The notes below the pieces were generated by a model. It worked only from the letters and a program-made list of their open reading frames with translations. It was not told the DNA's origin and searched no databases. Shown here piece by piece: positions 36,534 to 50,039 of a stretch of 64,000 bases of DNA. Made by a program: the position numbers and the translations under genes. The stretch covers positions 248,001-312,000 of the forward strand of contig JAQJVL010000797.1 of the NCBI GenBank assembly GCA_035578905.1. Reading direction: 5' to 3'. The DNA is from Stictocephala bisonia. Its lineage: Eukaryota; Arthropoda; Insecta; Hemiptera; Membracidae. Within the stretch, counting starts at the first letter, position 1, and each line of letters opens with the position of its first letter.

Positions 36534-37127
36534 CTAGCTGTACCCGTCCACTTCGACGGTCATAATATTGAGTTTGATTTAGAACCTAATAGCTGAAAGA
36601 ATTCGAGCATTTTTGCTTCTTCTACCAATATTATATTTTTTAGGAGGAATGTCATAAAAAATAAACTGCAAAACAAATAACTATTTATGTTTTATTTTCA
36701 CGTTTCACCACATGTTTTAATTACCGAGGAAAAAAGGTTAACACCAAATACAGATCACCTGATCAAGTAGAAGTAGTGTGTGCTACACTCTCAAGGTGAA
36801 ATGTAGAACTACAATAAATCAAAACATATACAGTACTGTTGTTGTGAGAACTTCAATCATTCTGCTTATGGCATGTGAAACTTCATTAAACCACACAGTC
36901 ATATGTTTTTCGTAAACAATTCAGATTCTCCATTTGAATAACATGGGATCTTTAGGAGCCCGTGGGGCGGGACCCTGAAGACGGATCTGCATCAACCTTC
37001 ACAGAAACCATCTCGGGAGTATACAGGACAACATCCTAAAGTTTCATGGCGATCGGTTGGATGGTTTGGCAGCGCATAAACTTCAAATATATATATATAT
37101 ACAAACATCCTCTTTTATAAACATAGA
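36534..37127 (+). mobile_element. RTE-like non-LTR 3' fragment or SINE inserted in the left arm only
   Basis: It begins CTAGCTGTACCCGTCCACTT and ends with TTTCATGGCGATCGGTTGG, an AT run and CATAGA. This is the layout of RTE-clade 3' ends and derived SINEs in insects. The mirrored right arm reads straight across the insertion point (41160|41161) with no element, giving an exact empty site. No long target-site duplication is evident. It contains no coding sequence. Confidence 0.75.
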
Positions 37128-37327
37128 TTCATGCGTGTGTCAGACAATAAGGTGTCCCTGAAGGGCATTGGCCACAGTTTAGCATGACCTATTTTACTTT
37201 ATGAAAGTTGACCTACTTGGTCACCTTTTGACGTAAATGGAAGCCAATCAGGCTCCTCAATTGTTGACTAAGCTACCTTGGGTTAGCCTAGTCAGACCAA
37301 GCAGTTGAAATGGTTAGCAATACGAAC

Positions 37328-38960
37328 GTTAGAGTGCTTCAAAGCGGAACTTTAAACATATTTTACCAGTAATTTGCAACATTATTGCAATAAGGGAATA
37401 ATTTTTATACAGAGGTGTGCATGTATATGTTGCAAAGAGGTACAACTGTATGGGTTGCAAAAAGATACACGTGTATGGGTTGCTCCAGATATATCTTAAA
37501 TGTTTAAGAATTAATGGTCACATATACTGATAATATTTGATCTATCATAATTATGTGTAATAGATTTAGTAATGTTTCTAAGAATCACTCAAAGAATAAA
37601 AATACATTTCATTATAATGTAACGTGTATGGTTTATTATTAAACTATATTTTTACATGCGTTGGTATGTGTTCCAATACAAAGACCAAATGTTGTTTAAA
37701 TAAATTTTTTAAAACCTTAAATAAAGTACAATATTTGTACAGAGTGATTTAAAAAAGCATTTTCATTAGTACACAAATGCATAATCCATTATATTGAATA
37801 AAAACACATAATGACAAAATATTATTTATAAATAGTATTGTAAATCAATTTTATTTATTACTTCAAAACATGTAAAATCTTCTATATCATAAGAAATCAC
37901 ACTTCAACTTCAAAAGTATCAACGATAATGAATGAATTGTTTCAATGTGTAGATGAACTTGTTTTTATTACGTAAAAAATGAGAAACATATACATCTGTG
38001 AGAGAGTTCTTGACATATGTTCTCATTTAAACCCATCCTCATCTGAAATCCCTCAAATATCAAATCCTCTCCATGTTTACTCGTTGAACAAAGTCACACT
38101 CGGAGTTCTTGTGAACACTCAGATTGTAGTTGTTTAACAACTTTGTTAAAACTTATATTATGTTGACAAAAAAGGAGGATTAGTTATTTTAATAAAAATA
38201 ATATTTAGCTATAAACTATTTTGATTAAATCATATTAAAATTATTAGTAATAATATTTGTCTGACACCAGATCCAGTTTTATATTTGAATAATAATTCCA
38301 ATTATAATCCCTAGTGTAAAAATAAAGTAGTATTTGTATTAAATGAGTTAAAGTTTGTTTAGAGTTTATAAAATGGTCAGGGCATTTAATACGGTTTTCA
38401 AATCAGTTTAATTATAGAAGTATATACATAATAGCATATAAATGGTACTACACCACTTTTGATTTAAATGCTTATCATTAAAATTATTATTTTTAATAGA
38501 GTTACACAAATTAAACATTCACTAATATTTAATACTTAATCAATCACTATATTATATTTTATTAATGTTTCAATTTACTTCAATCAATCTAAATTTTCCC
38601 TTTGTACAAGTTTTTCTTTTTAATAAAGACTTGTACTAGTATTATTTATTAGTTGTATTTATATTTATCACTTAACACATATTACATCAAATGCATGTTT
38701 TCATTCACACTATGCATCTATCGACACTATTCACTATGCATATATTGATACAATTCTAAATTCAAATAAATTCTGTATAATGTTTTCAAACGATAGGTTA
38801 TTTATTTTTCATGTTATGGTTAGTATCAGATAAACAATGATGAAATATATAAAAACGTTTCTTATAAGGTCTTGTTTATTTACATCAGTATTGTTTTCAT
38901 ATTATATAAGCACGGAAACATAAAATTAAATGAACCATGGAAGCAGACAATGTAATATAT
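37328..38960. other. Spacer of the inverted repeat, AT-rich part
   Basis: This is unique DNA between the arms, with no gene or repeat recognised, only short AT-rich tracts. Confidence 0.6.
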
Positions 38961-39960
38961 ATTAAACGAAAGTGTGACTCGAGACGTTTGTAACACACTG
39001 ACTCCTGTACTACTTATTCCGTTTAAACGAAAGTGTGACTCGAGACGTTTGTAACACACTGACTCCTGTACTGCTTATTCCGTTTAAACGAAAGTGTGAC
39101 TTGAGACGTTTGTAACACACTGACTCCTGTACTGCTTATTCCGTTTAAACGAAAGTGTGACTCGAGACGTTTGTAACACACTGACTCCTGTACTGCTTAT
39201 TCCATTTAAACGAAAGTGTGACTCGAGACGTTTGTAACCCACTGACTCCTGTAATGCTTATTCCGTTTAAACGAAAGTGTGACTCGAGACGTTTGTAACA
39301 CACTGACTCCTGTACTGCTTATTCCGTTTAAACGAAAGTGTGACTCGAGACGTTTGTAACACACTGATTCCTGTACTGCTTATTCCGTTTAAACGAAAGT
39401 GTGACTCGAGACGTTTGTAACACACTGACTCCTGTACTGCTTGTAACACACTGACTCCTGTACTGCTTGTAACACACTGACTCCTGTACTGCTTGTAACA
39501 CACTGACTCCTGTACTGCTTGTACACACTGACTCCTGTACTGCTTGTAACACACTGACTCCTGTACTGCTTGTAACACACTGACTCCTGTACTGCTTGTA
39601 ACACACTGACTCCTGTACTGCTTGTACACACTGACTCCTGTACTGCTTGTAACACACTGACTCCTGTACTGCTTGTACACACTGACTCCTGTACTGCTTG
39701 TAACACACTGACTCCTGTACTGCTTGTAACACACTGACTCCTGTACTGCTTGTAACACACTGACTCCTGTACTGCTTGTAACACACTGACTCCTGTACTG
39801 TTTGTAACACACTGACTCATGTACTGCTTGTAACACACTGACTCCTGTACTGCTTGTAACACACTGACTCCTGTACTGCTTGTAACACACTGACTCCTGT
39901 ACTGCTTGTAACACACTGACTCCTGTACTGCTTGTAACACACTGACTCCTGTACAGCTTA
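38961..39960 (+). repeat. Nested tandem array: 61-bp units enclosing an amplified 26-bp subunit
   Basis: Eight 61-bp units (for example starts at 39022, 39083 and 39144) contain GTTTAAACGAAAGTGTGACT, CGAGACGTTTG and TAACACACTGACTCCTGTAC. From about 39431 only the 26-bp part (CTTGTAACACACTGACTCCT plus GTACTG) is repeated, about 20 times, some units one base shorter. The array closes with the missing half of the 61-bp unit (TTATTCCGTTTAAAC, to about 39970). Repeated QAVQESVCYKQYRSQCVTSS-like - strand frames are a result of the period (3 x 26 bp). Confidence 0.95.
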
Positions 39961-39970
39961 TTCCGTTTAA

Positions 39971-40210
39971 ACAGATTATATAACTTTCCCTTTCATTTGT
40001 TATCCAAACAAAAGGGGACTGAGTAATTGAGGCCAGTATTACCTATACTGCTGCTTTGCCTCATTGGTATAATGGTAATGTTAATTTCAACATCTGAGAT
40101 GTGATAAATTACTGAATCTGCTACGAATTATTGCATAAATTTAATCTGAATTAAAAATCAGTTTTTATTTCATTTAGGTGTATGTTGGGTCTTCCTCTTT
40201 TCGGGTGGGT

Positions 40211-40247
<37 letters not shown>

Positions 40248-40960
40248 ATAGGATGTATATTTTGTCTTGATAAATGTGTTCTGGTCATGTAACATTTTTT
40301 ACATTTTAATAAATATACGTAATCTTTAAAGTTGTCGTAATAGTATGCTAACGAAATTTACATTGCACAGGTTTTAGTTTCCTCTCAAATAGCATTTAGC
40401 TATAGGCGATGACAAAATAAACTATAATGTAATAGCTTACAACTATTGAAAGAAACATTAAATTAATATCAGAATTAGAATTGAAGTTGCATATTTTAAC
40501 GTATCTATTCAGTATATTATTATAACTACTCGTAAAATCTGGCAGTTAAATCTTGTTTTAGGTTATAAAACAATTTTGCTAACTAGTTATTTGGTCCAGG
40601 TATTATTCAAAAGCGCTCTACGTGTAGTTTCAATGATTTAGTACCGAAGCTGCATTGTTGAATATTATGCTGTTTGACTATTATACGTAGATGACGACTG
40701 CTAGTTTGGCCTTCAAAATATCTGTTATGTTAATATATCATCTGGGATAACGAGGTGGGAATAAGGTAATCGTATATAATTACTTTTAACATGCTTAACT
40801 GCATAGATTTTTACATCAATCATTGAACAAAAAACTTGCGTCCATGTATTTATACAATTTCTTATGACTTTGAAGGATATTGTCTAATCATAAGACCTAT
40901 GACATTATATACTAAATTTTAGTAGCAAGTTATATGGGAATATATATATACAACTCTATG
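39971..40960. other. Spacer of the inverted repeat, distal part
   Basis: AT-rich unique DNA with a GT run at 40214-40246. A tRNA A-box-like TGGTATAATGGTA at about 40065 has no B box or acceptor stem and is not called a tRNA. Confidence 0.6.
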
Positions 40961-42569
40961 GTTCGTATGGCTAACCATTTCAACTGCTTGGTCTGACTAG
41001 GCTAACCCAAGGTAGCCTAGTCAACAATTGAGGAGCCTGATTGGCTTCCATTTACGTCAAAAGGCGACCAAGTATGTCAACTTTCATAAAGTAAAATAGG
41101 TCATGCTAAACTGTGGCCAATGCCCTCCAGGGACACCTTATTGTCTGACACACGCATGAATACAATATATTTCTAATGCGTACCTTTAATATCATAAATT
41201 ACATCACAATAATGTCTTGTGATTAACCACGTCATTCATCGTCTAATTTATTGCCATATATATTAATGTTTACTACACAATTTAGAGACAGCGAGAAGTG
41301 AACTCTCATATCACACCTACAGTTTTTATTTTAACTCCAGTCTTCCTAAACTTCACAAGTCTGCTTACCACCACTATTATTATTATTTTTATAATTACTA
41401 TGCATGATTTATGTTAAGAGAAAAATTTACATTAGGTATAGTAAATGCATAAGAACTCCCTTTTTATGTTTGATGACGTAGTTTGTCAGTAAAGATTTAC
41501 CAGATTGACATCAGACACTGCTAAATAAGACCACTAACTTCAGCTCCAATTCAACATAAAGAGATATAATTTGAATATTCATTTAGTGTATTTGAATTTA
41601 TAAATAAGTTCATTATACAGGGTGTGTATTATGTCTGGAAACGCCTAAATAATTTATTTATTCATCGAAATAGAACTTCGAAATGTTGTACAATCGTTAT
41701 AGGGATTGGGCACCTACTTTTTGGAACATGGTTTGGTCATGTCATACTAACGAGGGACATCCTGTCGAGGTTATCTTCAATATTCTTATAGAAGTCTATA
41801 ACTTTTGCTAAAAAACTTTAAAATTTACAGTGAACTAAACTGAATGCCCCAAACCACATATGTAAGAAATCACTCTATTAGAAAATAAAGTACTTTGAGT
41901 TTTGAAAATATGCAATATTCAACAATTATATTTTAACTTGGTTCTTGCCACAGTTATGTATTACAGTAAATTTCCTAAAAAGTTTTTAAAGTTTAATTGA
42001 TACAAAACTAAATTTAAATCTTTACCTGGTTTTAATACTAAAATTGTTATGCATTTTTATAATAATAAAATGTGTTAATAATGATTTATTGTATTAATTT
42101 CTTACAAGAATTTAAATTAACTTATGATGTTAGGAAGGCCTTAACACTAACCTTTAAGCACCATTTGGTGACAAATCAAAAATTTTAAATTTCTCCATTC
42201 TTCATTTTGACATTGAACTTATTTTAACATCATTATTTCATTATTCACACACACACACACTCACACATACGTCTCGTTATCTGCACCCAAGATTGATATA
42301 CAAGAATTTGCTCATACTAGTACGCAACCATATCGCACAGGTAGAATTTACGTCATAGGGAGCTCAGCTGTGTTTTTTGTCTACCTTCACTTCTGTAAAC
42401 AAAACAAACAAAAAAAAAATTAAAATCTGATATTCGCACTCTCACTAATACTTATATTAAAAATAACGTTAAAATGGTGTGACCATAAATTTAACGTCAC
42501 ATTTATTGTTAATTTTATTTGTTAATAAGAGAAAACAATTACCGTTACATACATAAATACCATTAGAGA

Positions 42570-43079
42570 CAATATCATTATGTCTCAAATGGTAAATCAT
42601 GAACAAAATGGTGGCGCTCGAAAGTTTCAATTCTGATTTTATATGCAAGATTTTAAACCGGCACCATTTTGTGACAGATAAACATTTTGAAGTTCAGTTT
42701 GCGGCATTCTTCTATATTTTGTAGTGTCATCTGATATGGTAAAAAAAAATTAAGCCATTTTTAAACTTGCACATAAGAACAGTATTGAAACTTTCGATCA
42801 CCACCATTTTGTTTAAGATTGACCTTTTAAGGTATAATCTGTGGTATGATTTTGTACTAGCTAAGACCTTTAAAATGGTAAGTATATCAACCTATGCTTA
42901 CATTTAATAATTTATTCCGACTCCTAGTGGGCCGTCCCTCTACGAAGATAGTGGATCACTGAATACATGGTAAAATAGCTCAATGTGCAAAGTTATGTAC
43001 CTTTATCTGTAACGGTCTAAACAATATTCAACTGTCCTCGGACCTTTTGAACACTCTGTATATATTTATTTCATACATA
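42570..43079. mobile_element. Right-arm copy of the foldback element
   Basis: It corresponds to 34495-35180 in reverse complement. It contains AACAAAATGGTGGC, CCGACTCCTAGTGGGCCGTC, GTGGATCACTGAATACATGG and ends in CCTTTTGAACACTCTGT. Only one terminal repeat is complete; the opposite end is eroded near 42540-42600. The GCTGCTGGACAC part of the terminal repeat is deleted here. Confidence 0.75.
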
Positions 43080-43847
43080 TTGTTAGTTAAGTTTTATTCA
43101 TCTCTTGCTTCAATCACGACCTTATATATAAAATAATGAATTAAATCAAACCCATTGGGATTGCCCATCTAAATAAGAAGAGGCCAGGAGAGTAACGATT
43201 GTACACGGAAGGTAAGATTTCAAAGCTGTAATCCGGAATTGGAAGTACCTATCTCACGGGAGTTTTGTGACAGATTTTCTAAAGACCTCTCCCAAATATT
43301 TGGCTCTTTTCCAATCCTAACTTCTAGTAAAAAGTAATTATGTTTATTTTCTATATGTTTTTGTTTCTAATACGATGTTATGAGAATTGTAAGAAGTGGT
43401 ATCATGTCTGACTAGATAAGTGCCATTAATCACTGAATGCATTGGCTTAGGTTGTGTATTATCTACTTAATTCGAGATTTTTTAAAATATTTTGATACTA
43501 TTAATTTATACATACATACTGGTACTTACATTGAATTAAATACATTTACTACTTAAAGTAGTTAAATTAACGTATCTCCAACACTTTCATTGTTGAAAAC
43601 ATTATTTTCCAAGATAAATCTCTAACTAAATAAATGTTGATATGAATGTGCTCAAATATAGCCTTAATTGAAAAAATACCATAATATGTACAATGAAAAT
43701 TTAATTATTGTACATGATAACGTATTTTTTATTCATAAGGCTGCAGCAAAAACATAGTGAACAAATTAAAATTATTAAACGTTTCAATGTTTTATTTTTA
43801 AATCAAATCTCTATTAAAATTAATTTAGGACATATTCATTTCAGCAT

Positions 43848-43957
43848 TAAACACTCAAGTTCAGGTTTAGGAAACGTAACCTCGTAAAAACAATAACAAC
43901 AGTAACTATAGTTACAATTAGTAACAACAGGAAATAATTTGTTGTTTTATAAAGACA
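43848..43957. other. 110-bp segment present only in the right arm
   Basis: The left arm (about 33110) joins the flanking sequences directly: AATCAGTAAAATG is followed at once by CTGAGATGAATATG. The extra DNA contains GTAACTATAGTTAC, a 14-base palindrome. It is either a small insertion in the right arm or a deletion from the left. Confidence 0.7.
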
Positions 43958-44864
43958 GTTCTCATTTTACTGATTCATGTGATATAAATCAAGCAGTGTT
44001 GAATATCATGACGTGATATTTATTTCATCCACTTATAGCTTAGTATAATAATACAAGTAAAGCTACGTTATGATCTTTTCATCTTGTTCATACTTATTAA
44101 ATAAGACATTTACTATAAACTCGTGAGTGTAACGTTTATTGTAAACGTAATCCAAGTGACAAAAATGAACCCAATTTTAGTTTCGGTTATTGATGTCACT
44201 TATTAAAACTATAACAAATCATCTATTGAGTATTACAAAATAATACAAAATATGTGTGAGTGTAAAATAGCCTTTTTTATACGATGAAACACGGTTACTA
44301 TTGAAAACCTGTTTAACCATTAAGAAGTTTCACAGTGATTCACATTGATACTTGTGACCATATCAAACTATTGCCTTCATATAAACATTTAATGAACAGA
44401 GAATTTAAATAAAACATCATTTTTAGGGTGTGGAATTTAACTACTAACCACAGGCCTTGGTTATTAATCCACTCTTTAATAAAGGGAGACAAATTGTTTA
44501 TTATATTAACTGACATGTACTAATTTGCAAATGTAATCATATTATATAAATTATCATTTCATATTTTCTAAACAATGGTATTTTAACATTAAATGTATAT
44601 TCATTTAACACTTATTTGTAATCTTTCATCTAGTGCAGGAATCTACATGCCTTCATTTGTACAGTAGGCATATCTTTATTCATGTAAAAGATGGTTTGAA
44701 ACATATACCTGACAGACTTGACTTCAATGCAATCTTAAATTAAATTAATGGTTAAATGTGCACACTAGTAAATGTATTTATAACATAAATAAATAAATGT
44801 TTTATTTCATGAAATAATATACAAATATTGCATAGAAATCGTCAAGTCTGTAAAAAAATTCATT

Positions 44865-44868
<4 letters not shown>

Positions 44869-44948
<80 letters not shown>
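44869..44948 (+). repeat. TA microsatellite, about 80 bp, right arm only
   Basis: Perfect TA repeat. The mirrored left-arm position (about 32185) has only a T run and TATATTTATATAA. Confidence 0.97.
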
Positions 44949-44955
<7 letters not shown>

Positions 44956-46916
44956 CACTCTATACATAGTCACATTCATACTTACAATAGTCACAACATA
45001 AATCAGGGGTTTATAAATTGTTAGCTATCCTCATAAAATCAATGAAGTAACAAACTTTCTATTTCAATTTGTTAGTAATAATGAGTAAATTAGTGCTCCA
45101 AACTAATAAATTAAAAATATATTTTGTAAATATTATCACTAAAATAGTAACTGATATTTTATGTATTTACTATATACGTAGTGTATATGGGATTAGATCC
45201 ACAGTGAAGCTTAGTTTAAGCACATAATATAAACAGATACAGAAGCCCCTCGTAATACTTCATTTTGAAAAGTGAAATCGCTTAACTCACCGGCCAGATC
45301 ATACGCGGCCTTAGTATTAAAAACCGGCCAAGCGCGGTTGCCAGACTGTGCTCCCTCGCTACGTATCGTCTCTGGTCTCTAGTATAGTCAACTGAAATAG
45401 TCCCGCGTGTAAGGCACGAGCAATCCAAAAATGATGCATGCATATATTATTACTTTAATAATACTGTAAATTTTGTACTAATAAAGTTTATACGGATAAT
45501 ATTCGCACTAACATATTTTTATTTGTTTTAATTGGTGCCTGCCCTAAACCACTCAAACTTAATAATTACTAAAAAATTTAAAAAATCATGTATTCTTTCC
45601 TATATTACGTTTTTGATTCTCTTGTTTACTATAGGAATTCACCGACAACTTTTGCATAACTTGGTTAGGCCTGGTGAGCTTTTGTACACACTTGAGTAAA
45701 AATAAGTAAATAAAACATATGGAAAAATATTTTGCCTTTGTATAGGAAATGAATAAAGTAAATGTAAAAGCTTACTTTCGTGAATGTATTTAAGTTAATA
45801 ATAACAAATACTTGCAAATTTGTAAAGAATAGCCTAAAATACCATACACGTAGCTTAATCAACTATTTAAAAAAATGTATTATTATAAATGTTTCTTCAG
45901 GTATTCTTCAGTAGGGTGTTATTTTTGCTCAATAACTTGACTAACTAAAAATTAGATAGAAAACATAAATAGTCCAAATACAAAGAACAATTTGTTTTAA
46001 ATTTTATCGTAGGTAGGGAGATGATTTCTATAAATATTATTAAAGCTAAATAACACTCACTAATCACAAATATTTTTTAACAGTGTATTGTAAGAATGTT
46101 AGGTATGTAATACGAAGAAAAATAACAAAATTACACAATTGAGGTGAAACGAGCGTAGCAAATAACAGGGTTGGTGCACATGTAGCGTGCAGTGGTATAC
46201 TCTAGTTTAAAATAAAACTAAGTTTAAATTATTGCTTTTATTTTACAGTATTAAAATGGGTAAAAAATTTTTTTAAAGTAATGAGTAATATTTTTTTGTA
46301 ATAAATCTCGAATGGAGACAAAGTGTTTGGGAGATTTTAGGCGATAGGTTCCATGCTCGGTCCTCTTAATACTGATACGGCGTCCACTCAATGGTTACCG
46401 TCGATGTGCACACTTCTAGAGAGTATGGGGTATCCATGTTGGATGTAGTCAAGGTTCAGATATTGTGTAGGGAAGAGAACTGAGTGTCAGACTTTTCATT
46501 TAGCTGAAAATCAGACCAACACTACGTGTTTCGGATTCTACGTAAAATCCGTAGGTCCCATAGTTGCCCTGGCTGTTGGGCTATTAATAAATTGCCCTTC
46601 TGAGGAACAGTTAAACTCAGTTAGTAACCAGACTAACTCATCCACAATCATCCTACACTCATATCATCATTCATATTCGCCTTAAAATACGCACAACGTT
46701 GCGTCGGCGTCTCATATGTAAGAATTTCTTAAACTAGATAGAAAATAATACTGGAGGCATGCCGCCGGACAGAACGCCGCCAATAACGTGTTCATCTACT
46801 TCTTGCATCCTTTTCTTCTTTAAAAAAATTCGGAAAACTCAGTCAAATTCTGAATAAATTTGGTTTGATTTCGATTATTTTATCATTGTTTCGTCTTGTT
46901 ATAGCCTAGTGTTGTA

Positions 46917-47039
46917 ATGGAGAGGAAGACTACGACAGTTTGTGTTAGAGGATATGTAAAAATTCATACAAAAAGAAGCACTGTGGAAGTTAAGGTTCCC
47001 GAAACACCTACCTATCCCAAGAGTACGTGGAGAACTGTG
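46917..47039 (+). CDS. Hypothetical first exon at the outer end of the right arm
   Basis: Mirror copy of the left-arm exon at 30074-30196. It starts MERKTTTVCVRGYVKIHTKR, runs 41 codons to WRTV and meets GTTAGT, a weaker donor than GTAAGT in the other copy. There are replacement differences from the left copy (for example Y for C, VE for AD, PKS for HKC). Frame and length are kept. No downstream exon was recognised in 47131-49950. Function unknown. Confidence 0.27.
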
Positions 47040-47130
47040 GTTAGTGAAAGACATTTTTTAAATTATACACATCATTTAGGCTTATTTTATTTTTCTCGAG
47101 CCATTTTTACCTTTTGTTAATTTATATTAA

Positions 47131-49954
47131 TCAAACGTCTTCTGCGTTTTTTCCCCGCATTGTCAATTATCTTCTATTGTCTAAAACTATAACAATGCCA
47201 TGACTAAACTGAAAAATACTAAATTTAAATGTTAAAGCATGTAGCCAAGTCCGTCTTCAACTTATGGTAGCGCTATCAGTATTCACGGAGTGAATGTGAT
47301 GAACGCTGCAGTCCCACACCGTTCACACAGCTTACTTCACTGATCTATGTGATGCATTTCCTGAAGGAAAAGTATATCCACATTCGTATTTGGTGACTAA
47401 TCGTTAAGATGAGTAAGTGCAATCAGTTTGATATAAACTCCAGGTTAGACCAAACGATTTACATTATCGTAATTCGGGTAGGACCGTGTCTGACTGCCAT
47501 GTACACTATGTAGATGTTGCCGAATTTTTTAGTGCATTACAGCTCTCATTTTCAGGGCGACACACTCTGTTACTAGATTAATTTGGTACATTCATAGAGT
47601 ATATTTAATGTACCTAGTGATGTATCAAATACTCTATAGTTCTAGTAACAGAGTGTATCGCCCTGAAGATGAAGCTGCAATGCACTTGAAACATTTACTT
47701 AGCGTGCATAAAAGGTGAAAAAATATGGAAACGCATTAGAACTTTTATATGACTTAACATATAAAAGTGAAATATTGCACATCATCATGGTTACAAAAAC
47801 CCTACTTTTTTATACCAATAGTGACATTTCATCTTGTCACGGTACGGCCCATGAGGAGTTGAACGAAAATCTTAGATGTAAGCCTAGTTTGGTATCCAAT
47901 GAAAGGTCTGTTTCAGAGAAATTAATTGTCGCAAACTGGACTTTGAATGAATTATCCAAATTGTGTGGTCATTTTAATGTCATGACAAACAAATTTAATC
48001 TTTTGTCTTGTGGAGTAACTAATTTGTATGGTTCCTTTAATTTGTTTAATTAAGTAATTTAATTTGTTTGAATAATTGTGCTCCACCAGGTGTAATTTTT
48101 GATTAGAATAATTTACATTAAAACCGAGAAATTGCGGAGGAATAATATTAATTCAATTAGTTACTTTGAAATTAAAATAACCACTACTCTAGAAAGTATA
48201 AAACTTTTTAAGTCCAATTTGCGGTAATTAATTTAAAATTACTGAGAAAATATGCATCAGAATAACTAGTTGATTGTTTTAGTTGTTGACAGTATTAATA
48301 ATATTACTTCTTATTGAATAATCATTAATTTATAAAGGCCTTTTAGGTTCTTGTTGTAAATATAGCACTTAAGTTATTTAAAAATATGTTGTATAAAATT
48401 GGGCATAAATTGCATTTTTTTAAACGACTTGTTAAACTGAAAGTCGTTTCATTAGACGCTGTGACTTGTGTTGATTGTGACAAGCGCAGTCATTTTTTTA
48501 ATTGAATCTCTTTTCCACTTTTTATCCATAAACAAAAGTTTATAGATTGATATCAAATGAATTTAAAACCACTACTTATGGTAAACTTATAAGTTTTGAA
48601 AACTGTATAAGAGTAAAGAAAGAACGATGGGAGAGCGGCTGGAAAAGACAACTGAAAAGTGAGAACATATGACAATGAAAGATTGTGATAAAAAGAGATA
48701 GAGCTTATAAATTACTTTTTTAAGATATATCATTGCATTTTTTTAATAATTTTATTACTGCTGTTGTAAAAATCAAGACTTATAAATTTTCTTTTCATCA
48801 TTACGAACAGATTAAACTCATTATAAATACAAGATAGTAAATATATTAAGTTGGTCGGTGGTGGTAAATTACTTTAACCATTTTTTACGAGAGGATCTTG
48901 TAGAGGATTTATAATAAATGTATGTAATATTATTACATGAAATTTATTTTACACTTATATTCTTTTCTTCATAGTTTTAGAGAAAAGTTCTTATTTTTTT
49001 AATTGTTGGTTTTGTAAATAATAAACACTTTTTCATTTTTCATATTTTTTTCATTTTCATTTAATATTTTCATTTTATCTCTTCTCAAGACTTGTATATA
49101 AATCAGTTTTTTAACTCTGTCACAAATATTTCGTGTTTGCCTATTGATCTGCCCACTTTACAGTATCTACAAGCAGTAATAAGTGTCCCACTAAATTGGT
49201 CAAATTGAAAGGCTTAAAAATGTTAAAAGGGTTGTGGAAAGCAGAGGGTTGAGAAAGATGAATAAAAATAATGTGGTTATGAAAGACCGAGATACGAGAA
49301 TTTTTGGCGATAAGATGTAGTTTTTAGAATAGTCTATATGTTTACTATGTATTTACAGTACTTATTTTGTAATGTATAACACGTTAGGCCGTATTTATTT
49401 AATAATTCATAGAACACTTTTGTTTTGTTTTTGGGTTCAATCTATTGATGTATAACTTATAATTATATGTATCAAGGATCCTTATAAGCATGTGCCATCA
49501 ATAAAATTTTCTTGTCTATGTATCTGCTAAGGTATTTATAAAGTATCTATAACAATTTATGATATCAAGTAGGTATAAAATAAGTAAAAAATCAGTTAAT
49601 TTGGCAAATTGAAAGGTTTAAAAATAGTGACGCCTAATAAAAATGAATAGAAATAATAAGCTTATGAGAGGGATGTATTGAGAAATTGTGGGGAATAAAT
49701 TCTGTATAGTATGTACGTCTAAATTATGTGTTATATTTTATAGTTCTCGTGGTATAATATCACTGACAATGTCCAAGCCACCTGCAGAATAAAAATTTTG
49801 GCTTTCTTATCATTCATAGTTATTTCATCATACCTAAACAATTAATTGTTTCATACATTAATTTGATAAATGATCATAAATAATGTTTGATAAACTTGGT
49901 TATTACGAATACATTTAAATAATCCCCTTTATTTAGAAGTACATAAAATAGGTT
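47131..49954. other. AT-rich DNA right of the inverted repeat; no recognised gene
   Basis: Contains the inverted repeat at 47531-47687 and a stretch at about 47845-47920 (GGTACGGCCCATGAGGAGTT, then GATGTAAGCC) that resembles the foldback-element interior. Two diverged direct repeats lie at about 49190-49340 and 49595-49720 (shared CAAATTGAAAGG and TTAAAAAT). An open frame at 47715-48053 has no recognisable product. Confidence 0.45.
47531..47687. repeat. 156-bp near-palindrome (MITE-like)
   Basis: The left arm 47531-47577 (AGTGCATTACAGCTCTCATT, then TTCAGGGCGACACACTCTGT and TACTAGA) is complemented by 47641-47687. ATAGAGTAT/ATACTCTAT extends the pairing inside the loop. No coding sequence. 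The compact foldback form fits a MITE or a degenerate terminal-repeat element. Confidence 0.8.
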
Positions 49955-50039
49955 TCATTTGCTCAATGTACAACTTATGTACTTTGAGAATTTGGCTAAC
50001 ATTCTAACAAGAGGATGTCTAGGGTCAAATTTCGTGAAG

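Larger units (their letters stand above)
40961..47130 (-). repeat. Right arm of the giant inverted repeat (6.2 kb)
   Basis: Reverse complement of 29985-37327. It keeps the ancestral empty site of the RTE-like element (41160|41161) and a single copy of the foldback-element end. Its own changes are a segment at about 41640-41810 without a clear left-arm partner, an extra 110 bp at 43848-43957 and a TA run at 44869-44948. Outside about 47130 the sequence no longer matches the left flank, which is LINE reverse transcriptase. Confidence 0.93.

Noticed and set aside
39267..39940. Minus-strand frames of up to 215 codons with QAVQESVCYKQYRSQ repeats
   Set aside because: They arise from a 26-bp tandem array (78 bp = 26 codons), are open in three frames, and have no homology or gene signals.
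40050..40130. Possible tRNA gene (TGGTATAATGGTA A-box-like sequence)
   Set aside because: No B box, no anticodon arm and no acceptor-stem pairing could be found around it.
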